A stretch of DNA of 64,000 nt. Origin: JAFAGX01 sp963759875. GTDB taxonomy: Bacteria > Acidobacteriota > Terriglobia > Terriglobales > Acidobacteriaceae. The translations under genes were made by a program, and so were the position numbers. The first letter of the stretch is position 1. Each line of letters starts with the position of its first letter. Location: NCBI GenBank assembly GCA_963759875.1, contig CAVXBB010000017.1:248001-312000 (forward strand), read 5' to 3'. The notes beneath the pieces were generated by a model that saw nothing but the letters and a program-made list of their open reading frames with translations, was not told the DNA's origin and made no database searches. Shown here in pieces: positions 27,816 through 36,992 of the stretch.

Positions 27816-27843
27816 AGGCCACGTCGATAGACGTGGCCTTTTT
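27816..27843 (+). terminator. Rho-independent terminator
   Basis: GGCCACGTC, a 4-base loop GATA, GACGTGGCC, then TTTTT: a perfect 9-bp stem and a T-run, 18 bases after the stop of the outer membrane protein gene. On the other strand there is no T-run, so it serves the plus-strand gene. Confidence 0.9.
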
Positions 27844-27896
27844 AGTAGCTCTTGAGTTTGTCCATCCCCACGGGCGCGCGGCCAGGACAGAAATGC

Positions 27897-27931
27897 AAAT
27901 CCCTCGCTCCGCTCCGGAGACAACAAAAAAG
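27897..27931. repeat. Dispersed repeat, copy B
   Basis: TCGCTCCGCTC followed by CGGAGACAACAAAAAAGAC. It shares its core and the GACAACAAAAA end with copies at 44443 and 54969, all in the same orientation. It lies just beyond the 3' end of glnA. Confidence 0.45.
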
Positions 27932-27940
27932 ACTTCGGCA

Positions 27941-29371
27941 TTAGAACAGATTCCACAAGAACTGGTTGTACACCTCGTGGTGGTATTGAACCTCGGGGGC
28001 TTTGACAAAAGTTCCCAACTGACGAGGGCAGCGATCGGCTGAAGCTTCCTTCAATTCCGCGTAGCGGTTCTTGACATCCTCGCCGAGTAGCTTGGTTGTC
28101 CAGTCGGCTTTGCGGAAATTCTCGAGCGCCGTATAAATATTGTCTGGCAAATAGCGCTGTGCCTGACGCAGGTTCTTGATCTTCGCCGTCTCACCTTCCA
28201 GACCGGTTTTGAAGATGCCATACATGACCAGGTATGGATTGGAATCGGGCGACACTGAGCGAACCTCCACCCGCATGCTGCGTTCGTTTCCGATAGGGAT
28301 GCGCACCATAGAACCGCGGTCGGTCGGAGAAGCTTTCAGTTGGTTGGGAGCTTCAAAGTGCGGGTCCAAGCGACGGTACGCGTTCACGCTCGCATTCAGC
28401 AGAAGGCAGATATCATTGCCGTGAGTCAAAATGCGGTCCGTAAACTCCCAACCGAACTTGCTGAGTTTTTCGTCGCCCTTGGCATCCCAGAACTGGTTCT
28501 TGCCGCCTTTGCTGACGGAGACATTTGTGTGCATGCCGCTGCCGTTCACACCCACCACTGGCTTCGGCAGAAAGGAAGCGGTGCAGCCCATTCTTGTCGC
28601 CACCTGCCGGCAAACCAGTTTGTACAGCTGAATCTGATCCGCCGCGGCAACGACTTCTCCGTAGCCGTAGTTGATTTCAAATTGCGAAGGCGCGACCTCG
28701 GGGTGGTCCTTTTCATTCTGGAAACCCATCGCCCTCTGCACTTCGGCAACGGTATCGATGAAGGTGCGCAAGGGATCGCCGGGCAAGGAATGGTAGTAGC
28801 CGCCGGTGTTTACGTATTCGAACCTACGAGTTTCGTGGTAGCGGCGCTCGGCGTCCGGCCCTTGAAATAGAAACCCTTCAATCTCATTGGCTGCATTCAG
28901 CGTATAGCCCTGCTTCTTGTACAGACTGATGGCGTATCCCTTCAAAACGCCGCGAATGTCGGCAGCATACGGCTGGCCGTTTTTATCTATAACGTCGCCG
29001 AAAACCAGAACTTTTCCCGGGCCAAAAATGTCAGCCGGGCCCCAGTAGAAGGCGCTCCAATCGATGCCCAGCCGCAAATCACTCTCGCGCTGCGCGGTAA
29101 AGCCACGGATCGATGAACCGTCGAACGTGAGATTATCGAAGCTCTTGAGCAAAAACTTCTTGTCATAATCCAGCATGTGCAAGCGGCCTTCGAGGTCGCT
29201 GAACAGCACGGTGACGGCCTTAATGCGCTTTTCTCCGCTCAGGTATTCGAGGCGCTCCTCTTGAATCTTTTGGGGAGCAACTCGCGATTGCCGCTGCTCT
29301 TTTGCATTCAGGTTCAGTTCTTCCAGTTCGTCGTAGGAAATCGCCAGGAAATTACGAAGTTCGTTCGACAT
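27941..29371 (-). CDS. glnA: Glutamine synthetase
   Basis: ATP-dependent ammonia assimilation onto glutamate. 476 residues from ATG 29371 (AGGAG five bases upstream); an upstream open stretch is not conserved. Motifs: FDGSSIRGF near residue 80, EIEGFLF, PEVAPSQFEINYGYG, KPVVGVNGSGMHTNVS (ATP/glutamate site), and NPYLVMYGIFKTG. It keeps the GSI-type fold but I do not see the NLYDLPPEE adenylylation tyrosine segment, so GlnE-type control is unlikely. Monocistronic. Confidence 0.92.
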   Translation of the reverse strand: MSNELRNFLAISYDELEELNLNAKEQRQSRVAPQKIQEERLEYLSGEKRIKAVTVLFSDLEGRLHMLDYDKKFLLKSFDNLTFDGSSIRGFTAQRESDLRLGIDWSAFYWGPADIFGPGKVLVFGDVIDKNGQPYAADIRGVLKGYAISLYKKQGYTLNAANEIEGFLFQGPDAERRYHETRRFEYVNTGGYYHSLPGDPLRTFIDTVAEVQRAMGFQNEKDHPEVAPSQFEINYGYGEVVAAADQIQLYKLVCRQVATRMGCTASFLPKPVVGVNGSGMHTNVSVSKGGKNQFWDAKGDEKLSKFGWEFTDRILTHGNDICLLLNASVNAYRRLDPHFEAPNQLKASPTDRGSMVRIPIGNERSMRVEVRSVSPDSNPYLVMYGIFKTGLEGETAKIKNLRQAQRYLPDNIYTALENFRKADWTTKLLGEDVKNRYAELKEASADRCPRQLGTFVKAPEVQYHHEVYNQFLWNLF

Positions 29372-29502
29372 GAATCTCCTTAAATGTTCTCTGTATTCGG
29401 GGCACAGCGATGAGCTTCGGGGGACGAATAAGAACGTGTAAGGGTATCGCGCAGGGCGCTCCTCATCCAATCAAAAAAGATAATGGGGTATATACATTGA
29501 AT

Positions 29503-30369
29503 TTATAGGATGGCCTTCGTCAATTGCGGGGAGATTGCAGCCGTAATCACCTGCTCTGCGGTCCAACCGTTTTCGCGCAAGTGCCGTATGCTGAGGGCAT
29601 CGTGGCGTTTGGCGAGACGCGCGCCGGAATCATCGGTGACGAGATCGCAGTGATAAAAACCTGGTGGTGTTTGGGCGAGTGCCCGGTACAAAAGGAGTTG
29701 GCGAGCTGTGGATTTTAGAAGATCTGCGCCACGGACGACTTCTGTGATCTGCATTTCGAAGTCGTCGACCGTGACCGCAAGCTGATAAGAGGGCAGATCA
29801 TCACGGCGCCAGACTAGAAAGTCTCCAAAATCGCGGCCTGCAACAAACGTCCGAGGGCCGAGATGGCCATCTATGAAGGAGATGGGCTCGCCATCTGGGA
29901 CTCGAAATCGCCAGTTCACGCCTGCGGGTTGTGCAAACTCCTCAGCATCAGTGCGGGAGCGGCATCGACCCGGATAGAGCGGTTCGTCATCAGCGTCATT
30001 CGGCGCGGCAGCAGCTTGCGCGAGGTCTTTACGCGAGCAAGTGCACGGGTAGATAAAGCCTCTGTCCCTCAAGTCGCGCCAGGCCTTCAGGTAGTGTTCG
30101 CCTCGCTCGCTTTGAGAATACGGCGAGAAAGGTCCACCGCAATCAGGGCCTTCGTCCCAGCAAATACCGAGCCAGTGCAGAGCCTCAATGAACGCCTGAA
30201 CAAATTCAAGGCGCGAGCGTTGCGGATCAAGATCTTCATTGCGAAGAACCAGCGTTCCTTTGTGCTCGGCCGCTCGCTGTGCGGCGATCCAGAAAGTACG
30301 CGCATGCCCGAGGTGCAGCAGGCCGGTGGGTGAAGGCGCCAATCGTCCGCGGTAATGTGTGCCACTCAC
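29503..30369 (-). CDS. gluQ: Glutamyl-Q tRNA(Asp) synthetase
   Basis: Truncated glutamyl-tRNA synthetase paralogue that attaches glutamate to queuosine of tRNA-Asp. The class I HIGH-like motif is LLHLGHARTFW after RGRLAPSPTG; a zinc site is formed by CTCS and YPGRC; the KMSKS region is degenerate (LAKRHDALSIR), which is normal for this enzyme. The protein ends before an anticodon-binding domain, 288 residues. GTG 30369 gives the usual N-terminus; ATG 30405 would overlap osmC. Downstream of osmC in the same direction. Confidence 0.92.
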   Translation of the reverse strand: MSGTHYRGRLAPSPTGLLHLGHARTFWIAAQRAAEHKGTLVLRNEDLDPQRSRLEFVQAFIEALHWLGICWDEGPDCGGPFSPYSQSERGEHYLKAWRDLRDRGFIYPCTCSRKDLAQAAAAPNDADDEPLYPGRCRSRTDAEEFAQPAGVNWRFRVPDGEPISFIDGHLGPRTFVAGRDFGDFLVWRRDDLPSYQLAVTVDDFEMQITEVVRGADLLKSTARQLLLYRALAQTPPGFYHCDLVTDDSGARLAKRHDALSIRHLRENGWTAEQVITAAISPQLTKAIL

Positions 30370-30385
30370 GGCAAGATGCGGCGGC

Positions 30386-30811
30386 CTAGCCTTCCAATCT
30401 CGCATTCATGGTGATGTTTGCTTTGAGCACCTTGGAAACCGGGCAACCGCTCTTGGCGTTTTCCGCTGCCTTCTGAAAAGCTTCCGAGTCGGCTTTTGGT
30501 ACATGACCCACAACGTCGAGGTGAACCGCAGTTATTGTCCAGCCCGCGTCGAGCTTTTCCATCGTCAGCGTCGCGGATGTCTCGATGCTGGATGGGGTCA
30601 AGTTCGCATTGCCCAACTGGGCCGAGAGCGCCATGGAGAAACATGCAGCGTGCGCTGCCGCGATCAACTCTTCAGGATTTGTTCCGGGGGTATTTTCGAA
30701 TCGTGTGGTAAATGAGTAAGGAGTATTGGTGAGCACGCCGCTGGTGGATGAAACCGAGCCTTTGCCATCTTTGAGACCGCCTTTCCAAATTGCACTTGCC
30801 TTGCGTTGCAT
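30386..30811 (-). CDS. OsmC-family peroxiredoxin
   Basis: Reduces organic hydroperoxides through two cysteines, C57 (AAHAACFSMAL) and C123 (KSGCPVSKVL). The glutamate in PEELIAAAHAACF is the conserved active-site partner. 141 residues, the OsmC rather than Ohr length. Start ATG follows AGGAGAG. The gluQ start is 16 bases beyond the stop, so they probably share a transcript. Confidence 0.93.
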   Translation of the reverse strand: MQRKASAIWKGGLKDGKGSVSSTSGVLTNTPYSFTTRFENTPGTNPEELIAAAHAACFSMALSAQLGNANLTPSSIETSATLTMEKLDAGWTITAVHLDVVGHVPKADSEAFQKAAENAKSGCPVSKVLKANITMNARLEG

Positions 30812-30927
30812 TCGTCTCTCCTGTAATGAACCTAGATACTGCTGCCATTGTAGATGGATTGGTAAAAGGTGTCAGGGGGCAACGGCAGATCAGTTCATCC
30901 GCAGACTTCAATGGCGTGAATTGTCGT

Positions 30928-31041
30928 TTAGTAGAAGTCGGAGCAGCTCAGATAAAAGCCGCAGCGTGGACACGTCAGCTTGCAGCGGATTTCTTCGAGT
31001 TCCGCCGAGCAGTTCGGGCAAAAGCGGCAACTATCATGCAA
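30928..31041 (-). CDS. Small zinc-ribbon protein (37 residues or longer)
   Basis: Begins (if TTG 31041 is used) MHDSCRFCPNCSAELEE and continues RCKLTCPRCGFYLSCSDFY, with seven cysteines in CxxCxxC, CxxxCxxC and C spacing, clearly a zinc-binding fold. No ribosome site stands before TTG 31041. The frame is open back to 31119, immediately after the TAG stop of the DUF4440 gene (31120-31122), and is in frame with it. So it could be a separate short gene with an unusual start, or be reached from the upstream gene. The Cys pattern and the SCSDFY end look conserved, not accidental. Confidence 0.55.
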   Translation of the reverse strand: MHDSCRFCPNCSAELEEIRCKLTCPRCGFYLSCSDFY

Positions 31042-31119
31042 GGGCGAACTTGGGCGGCAGCGGCCGTTGGCTTCGGATTGCGGAGAATTCGAATGTTCCA
31101 GGATCGTATCCCCCGATCG

Positions 31120-31575
31120 CTATGCTACTTTTTCCCTTCCAACGCGGGCATCGCTTAGAGGAACGTTGCTACTCCAACAATCTGCTGCAATGAGCCATAC
31201 GCCCAAGCGCCGCCAGGTGCGCAGGTACTTGCCACTGTCCGCAATGACTTCTGTGCCGCGGCGAATCGTGACACTGTAACGCCCGGTCTCCACCGCCATA
31301 TCGCCGGAACAATCCACATTCATGGTTTCGAAACGGAGATCCTCGTACCCGCACTCGCCAAAGTCCTTGAGAGTACGCTCAATCGCTTTCGCACCTTGAG
31401 ATGACTCCCGATGCGGCGGCATAAATTGCGCGTCAGGCCGGAACAGAGCCGCGGCATGATCGTAGTTGCCAGTATTGAAGGCGGTACAAAAGTCTTGGGT
31501 TAAACCTCGAATCGTGACCTCCGCGTCCGAGGTAAGGCTGGAGCCAGACGCACCAAAGTCGGCCGCGCGGTACAT
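31120..31575 (-). CDS. DUF4440/SnoaL-like NTF2-fold protein
   Basis: A 151-residue soluble protein. The NTF2-like pattern is visible in FCTAFNTGNYDHAAALFRPDAQFMPPH, then a helix AKAIERTLKDFGE, and strands with MAVETGRYSVTI and GKYLRTWRRLGVWLIAADCW, as in the SgcJ/EcaC and SnoaL families. The role is unknown. ATG 31575 is preceded by an excellent ribosome site (CAGGAGGTAGTAG). A zinc-ribbon frame follows its TAG stop without a shift. Confidence 0.7.
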   Translation of the reverse strand: MYRAADFGASGSSLTSDAEVTIRGLTQDFCTAFNTGNYDHAAALFRPDAQFMPPHRESSQGAKAIERTLKDFGECGYEDLRFETMNVDCSGDMAVETGRYSVTIRRGTEVIADSGKYLRTWRRLGVWLIAADCWSSNVPLSDARVGREKVA

Positions 31576-31769
31576 CTACTACCTCCTGGGGGGAACAGGA
31601 TTACCAAGCCGAAGCCCGGAGAAGAGCCCCACAGCTGCTTTGGGCATTCTAACGCAGAATTCAGAATCCAGTGTCAAAGCTTGAAGAAATTTTTTGCTAA
31701 CCACTTCAACGTTGGTGAGCGATATCATGGGCTCGAAGGTGCATCAGCGGGTACGCAAGGGGGGCGAGT

Positions 31770-33161
31770 ATGTACTTCGAACAGTTTTATCTAGGGTGTT
31801 TAGCTCATGCTTCTTACTTGCTCGCTTCAGAAGGAGAAGCAGTTGTGGTGGATCCCCAACGCGACGTGGATCTCTATTTGAAAGCGGCCCAAGAGCACGG
31901 GGTAAAAATTCGCTACATTTTTGAGACCCACCTCCATGCCGACTTCGTTTCCGGTCATCAGGAGCTGGCGGCGCGCACTCGCGCGACCATTTATATCGGG
32001 GCACGAGCCCTAGCAAAATTTTCGCACGTGGATGTGGGCGATGATTTCGAACTGCGGGTTGGCAAAATTCGGATACGCGTGCTCGAGACCCCTGGACACA
32101 CTCCGGAAAGCATTTGCCTCATAATCAGCGATGAGGAAAAATCTCCTGCGCCATGGGCGGTTTTGACGGGAGACACTCTCTTCATCGGCGACGTCGGACG
32201 GCCTGATCTATCAAAAACGCACACCCCGGCAGACTTGGCAGGCATGCTTTACGACAGCTTGCATAGCAAGCTTCTCAGGTTTCCGGATCATGTGCTGGTT
32301 TATCCAGCTCATGGTGCTGGTTCGCTTTGCGGCCGCAACATGCGCGCGGAGCGGTCTTCGACCATCGGAACCGAGCGGCTTACGAACTACGCATTACAGA
32401 TCAAGAGCAAAGAAGAATTTGTTCGACAATTGACGTCCAACTTGCCGGTGCGGCCAGACTACTTCCTGCAGGATGCGGAGATTAATCGCTCAGGTGCAGC
32501 CGCACTCTCGGACTTGCCGGAGCCGCGGCCGTTATCAGCAAGCGAACTCGTGAACCTCATGAATGAGGGAACCGTCGCACTCGATGTTCGAGGCGGGGAC
32601 GAATTTGCGGCAGGGCATGTTCCGGGTTCAATCAATATTGCGCTTTCCGGGCAGTTCGCTTCCTGGGCGGGTACTTTGCTGGGCCTGTCATCACAAATTG
32701 TGTTGATCGCGGAGTCGCCAGAACAGGTCGCAGAGGCACGCATGAGGCTCGCTAGGGTAGGAATCGAAGATGCGCGCGGATACCTGCAAGGCGGTATCGG
32801 AGCATGGAAGAAGGCACAGCTTCCCACGGCCGAAACGCCGCAGATTTCAGTTCAGAGTCTTGCGCATAGTTTAGAGGTGCAGCAAGTCCAGGTTCTGGAT
32901 GTGCGGCGAGAACCGGAGTGGCAGGCTGGACACATCGAAGGAGCGGCGTGGTGGCCGCTGGACAACTTCAAAGTCTCGCCGCCTGAGATCGATCGCAACG
33001 CTCCCATAGCCGTGCATTGCAAGAGTGGGTATCGCAGCATCATTGCATGCAGTCTTCTCCAGCGAGCTGGTTTTCGAAACGTCAGCAATGTGACGGGCGG
33101 ATTTGATACCTGGCTCGAAGCCAAGCTTCCTGTTGAGGTTGGGATTCCAGTCGAAGTGTAA
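31770..33161 (+). CDS. Persulfide dioxygenase-like metallo-beta-lactamase fused to two rhodanese domains
   Basis: N-terminal MBL domain (residues 1-240) with the mononuclear iron motif THLHADFVSGH (H54, H56, D58, H63), TPGHTPESICL and LTGDTLFIGDVGRPDL, as in ETHE1-type persulfide dioxygenases. Two rhodanese domains follow. The first (about 260-350) has lost the catalytic cysteine (VLIAESPEQV at the loop); the second (365-455) keeps it in VHCKSGYRS (C417). 463 residues. Predicted role: oxidation of glutathione- or protein-persulfide and sulfur transfer. Start ATG follows GGGGGCGA. Monocistronic. Confidence 0.88.
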   Translation: MYFEQFYLGCLAHASYLLASEGEAVVVDPQRDVDLYLKAAQEHGVKIRYIFETHLHADFVSGHQELAARTRATIYIGARALAKFSHVDVGDDFELRVGKIRIRVLETPGHTPESICLIISDEEKSPAPWAVLTGDTLFIGDVGRPDLSKTHTPADLAGMLYDSLHSKLLRFPDHVLVYPAHGAGSLCGRNMRAERSSTIGTERLTNYALQIKSKEEFVRQLTSNLPVRPDYFLQDAEINRSGAAALSDLPEPRPLSASELVNLMNEGTVALDVRGGDEFAAGHVPGSINIALSGQFASWAGTLLGLSSQIVLIAESPEQVAEARMRLARVGIEDARGYLQGGIGAWKKAQLPTAETPQISVQSLAHSLEVQQVQVLDVRREPEWQAGHIEGAAWWPLDNFKVSPPEIDRNAPIAVHCKSGYRSIIACSLLQRAGFRNVSNVTGGFDTWLEAKLPVEVGIPVEV

Positions 33162-33272
33162 AGGCGAGAGGTTTTGCCCAACCTGCACGGCTGTTTCGCT
33201 GAACGCGATTAGCCAGAACGACGCTTGCCGCCACTTCGGTATAATCCGGCATTCAAATCAAAAGGTGAGTTC

Positions 33273-35804
33273 TTGGCTGACCGATATCGAATATTCCTGA
33301 ACTTCGTTCTGTTGTTTGCGGCCTTGCCGCTAGGTGCCCAGCGTGAGCTGGTTCTCAAGCAAATTGATCTCCCGCATCCGTATTACTACCGGGAGATGTA
33401 TTTGCCACAGCTCACAACCGGGCCTAGCTCTGCTGCGTGGTTGCCGGATTCACGTTCTCTTGTGTACTCGATGGCCGGAACCCTGTGGAAGCAAGCACTG
33501 GATTCTCCGATCACCGAGCAGTTGACGGCCGGCGCTGGGTACGATTATCAACCCGATTGCTCTCGAGACGGACACTGGGTCGTATATTCGTCCTACAACA
33601 AAGATGCTATTGAACTATGGGCTCTGAACCTCGACACCAAGCAGTCGCGGCAGCTTACGTCAGGCGGTGCGGTCAATGTTGAGCCGCGATTCTCTCCCGA
33701 CGGCAAACGAATTGCATTTGTTTCGACCTCCTATAAAGGACACTTCCACGTCTTTATCGGCGATTTCAGTAATGGCGACTTGAAGAACGTGCAGCGGGCA
33801 ACCGGTGAAACTAGCAGCAATCTGCCGCGCTACTACTACAGCGAATTCGACCACGAGATCAGTCCAGTATGGTCGACCGATGGCTCGGAGTTGCTTTTCA
33901 TTTCCAACCGCGGCCACATCTACGGCACGGGCGGCTTCTGGCGGATGAAGGCCGAGCCTGGCGCAGAGGCTCACGAAATTCACTACGAAGAAACTGCCTG
34001 GAAAGCTCGTCCGGATTTTTCTCCCGACGGAAAGCGCGTCGTGTATGCGTCTTACCTTGGCCAACAATGGCACCAGCTTTGGATAATGCCTTCGGATGGC
34101 GGTAATGCATTTCCGCTTTCTTACGGGGATTTCGACAACATTAATCCGCGGTGGTCGCCTGACGGAAAGAGGGTTGTCTTTATCTCCAATCGCGCCGGAA
34201 ACACTTCTTTGTGGACGCAAGAGATTCCCGGCGGTGCTCAAACTCAGATCGTCGCAAAGCAAAAACGATACTTGAAACCAATGGTGCGACTTTCCATTAC
34301 GGTGCTTGAACCCTGCAGGAAAGCCGAGCCCGGTGAGCATTTTCAGTCACCGGTGCAGATGGCCGGGCATATGCTCCGGATGACGCATGGATGCACGCCG
34401 ACGCCAGCTTCGTGCGTTCTGAGCGGCCCTTCGAGCCGCATTATTTTCACAGTTCCGGAACCGCAAAGCTGGACGTTCCTCCGGGAAATGTGACCGTGGA
34501 GGCGATGAAAGGTTTTGAACACCGCGCTGCGGCACAAACAATTCACATCGCGGCTGACGAAGCGGCGAAGCTGACAATTCGTTTGCAGGCGATCGAAATT
34601 CCGCAGGAGCCAGGCTGGCACTGGGTCAGCGCGGACGTGCACGTTCACATGAACTACGGGGGGACATATCGGAACACGCCAGCGCATCTGGTCTTCCAAA
34701 CCCAAGCAGAAAATCTGCCGATCGTTGAAGATCTTAATTGTCAACAAGGAACAGCGTATTCCTGACATTGCTTACTTCAGCCCGAAGCCGGATTCGGCTT
34801 CGACGGCCAGCAATCTGCTGCTGCACGGCCAGGAATTCCACACCAGCTATTGGGGACATCTAGGATTGCTGAATCTCACGCAGCATTTTTTGATCCCCGG
34901 CTACGCGGCATACCCAGATACCGCCGCTACGAGCCTGTTTCCAACTAACGCCGACGTCGCAGATATGGCACATCAACAACATGCGCTGGTCGGTTACGCT
35001 CATCCGTTTGACGCCATCCCGGATCCTGTAAAAGATGCTTCGTTGACGGATGAACTACCTGTAGATGTCGCTCTTGGCAAGGTGGATTACATCGAAGTGC
35101 TCGGTTTCAGCGAGCACAAATCAACGGCAGCCGTCTGGCACCGGCTCTTGAATTTAGGTTTTCATCTTCCCGCCGCGGCCGGTACGGATGCGATGGCCAA
35201 TTTCGCTTCCCTCCGCGGGCCGGTAGGTTTAAATCGGGTTTACGCGAAAGTGCCTCTGGGTCCTCTCAACATTTCTACTTGGGTGGCCTCTCTGAAGCAG
35301 GGGCACACTTTTGCCACGAATGGGCCGCTGCTCGGCTTGACATTGGCGGACAAGCAACCAGGTGATGCGATCAAGCTTCCTGCGGGAGAGGATCGAGTGA
35401 AGTTAAAAGCCTGGATGCGGTCAATTGTTCCGGTTGATCATTTACAGGTTGTTTGCAACGGGAAGGTTACTCGTGACCTTAAGCTTAGCGCGGATCGCGA
35501 AAGCGCCGACATCCAGGAACTACTGCCTCTTTCGCAGAGCGGTTGGTGCCTTTTGCGAGCCTGGAACGAGAAATCCCAATATCCGATTCTGGATTCGTAT
35601 CCTTACGCCACTACCAGCCCGATCTACGTCAATGTTGCAGGGTCTACTCTGAAGTCAGCGGAAGATGCTGCGTATTTTGTTGCCTGGGTCGATCGTCTGG
35701 TTGAAGCGGCCAAAGCGAATCACGACTGGGACACAGACGCGGAGAGAACTTCCGTTCTGAACTTGCTCAATCAGGCGCGAAACGTGTACGCGAGGATGCA
35801 GTAG
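33273..35804 (+). CDS. Secreted TolB-type beta-propeller fused to CehA/McbA-like PHP metallohydrolase, three +1 frame breaks
   Basis: Start TTG 33273 (AAGGTG upstream) gives a signal peptide ending LPLGAQ. The N-terminal half has PD40/WD40-like repeats (FSPDGKRIAFVS, WSTDGSELLFISNR, FSPDGKRVVYASY, WSPDGKRVVFISNR). The C-terminal half carries SADVHVHMNYGG, QEFHTSYWGHLGLL, GYAHPFD and AAGTDAMANF, the metal ligands of CehA-type hydrolases. Single extra bases near 34309 (GAACCC), 34342 (TTTT) and 34735 (CTTAA) break the frame; removing each joins one protein of about 842 residues, and the three together restore the original frame. Confidence 0.75.
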
Positions 35805-35820
35805 TAGATACCTCTCGGGC

Positions 35821-36921
35821 TCAGAGCGAGGCCTGCCTTTGCTCCATCTCGAGCAATCTCTTTTTGCGTTCAACCCCCCAGCGATACCCTCCGCTATCGC
35901 CACTGCTGCTCACCACGCGATGGCAGGGGATCGCAACCGCAATGCGATTTGTGGCGCAAGCACGAGCGACGGCACGAGTTGCCGTAGGCTGGCCGATGCC
36001 CTTGGCTACGGCGGCGTAGGAGCGTGTTTCGCCTAGCGGAATCGATTGCAGATAGGACCAAACGCGGCGCTGAAATGCGGTCGCTTGGATGTCTAGTGGC
36101 AGCGCAGTGTTAATCCTCTGCCCGCGCAACTTGTCGAGCAAGTTGTCTTTCCATGCGCGCATGAAATCGTCATTGCGTTTACGGATGGCAAAGGGAAACT
36201 CATGTTTTAGTCCATGCTCAAGCTCTTCATCATTGTCAGCAAACTGAATGGCGCAAATGCCCTTGTCGGTTGCCGCGACCAACATGCGTCCCAGTGGTGA
36301 AGCTGCACAGGTGTAACGAATATGCGCAGCGATCGCGCCTCGACGATATTTGTCGGGAGTCATGCCGAGCTGCGATGCGGTACGCTCATAAAGCCGGCTG
36401 CTTGAGCTGTAGCCCGCGTCATACATCGCCCGCGTAACCGAATGTCCAGCACGCAAATCGCTCTTGAGCTGTTTCATGCGGCAGGAGTCAGCATACGATT
36501 TCGGGGTAATGCCCAATACCGACTTGAAAGTCCGCTGCAGGTGAAACGGGCTTTGGTGAAATTCGTTGCCAAGCCGGGCGAGCGTAAGGGGCTCATCTAG
36601 ATGTTGCTCGATGTATCGGCAAACTGCCCGCACGGACCGCAAGCGGCTGTTTCCACCGATCGCTCGCGGGCGGCAACGTAGACATGCACGAAACCCAGCT
36701 TTTTCGGCTTGCTCCGGCTGTACGAAGAATGACACATTTTCGCGGCGAGGCCGCTTCGACGGACAAGATGGGCGGCAGTAAACGCCCGTTGATGAAACAG
36801 CAAAGACGAACCTTCCATCCTGACTCGCATCGCGTGCCTGTACTGCTTCCCACCACTGGCTTTCGTTGCTTCGGCCCATCTCGCTAGATCCTGCAAATCC
36901 GAGTATCGCATTCGTGGTCAT
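35821..36921 (-). CDS. ada: Bifunctional Ada: methylphosphotriester-DNA and O6-methylguanine-DNA methyltransferase/activator
   Basis: N-terminal zinc domain with the methyl-accepting and zinc cysteines in GVYCRPSCPSKRP (C49, C53) and FRACLRCRP; a central AraC-type helix-turn-helix (about residues 95-190, YIEQHLDEPLTLARLGNEFH); and a C-terminal Ogt domain with PCHRVV (acceptor cysteine). 366 residues from ATG 36921. It repairs alkylated DNA and, once methylated, activates its own transcription. Alone in the window; no alkA or alkB partner adjacent. Confidence 0.93.
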   Translation of the reverse strand: MTTNAILGFAGSSEMGRSNESQWWEAVQARDASQDGRFVFAVSSTGVYCRPSCPSKRPRRENVSFFVQPEQAEKAGFRACLRCRPRAIGGNSRLRSVRAVCRYIEQHLDEPLTLARLGNEFHQSPFHLQRTFKSVLGITPKSYADSCRMKQLKSDLRAGHSVTRAMYDAGYSSSSRLYERTASQLGMTPDKYRRGAIAAHIRYTCAASPLGRMLVAATDKGICAIQFADNDEELEHGLKHEFPFAIRKRNDDFMRAWKDNLLDKLRGQRINTALPLDIQATAFQRRVWSYLQSIPLGETRSYAAVAKGIGQPTATRAVARACATNRIAVAIPCHRVVSSSGDSGGYRWGVERKKRLLEMEQRQASL

Positions 36922-36992
36922 AATGACCAAAGCTTAAGACTCGCTCTTCACCTGTACCATCCACTTCTTGCGGCCAAAGTAAAATTGCTGAG

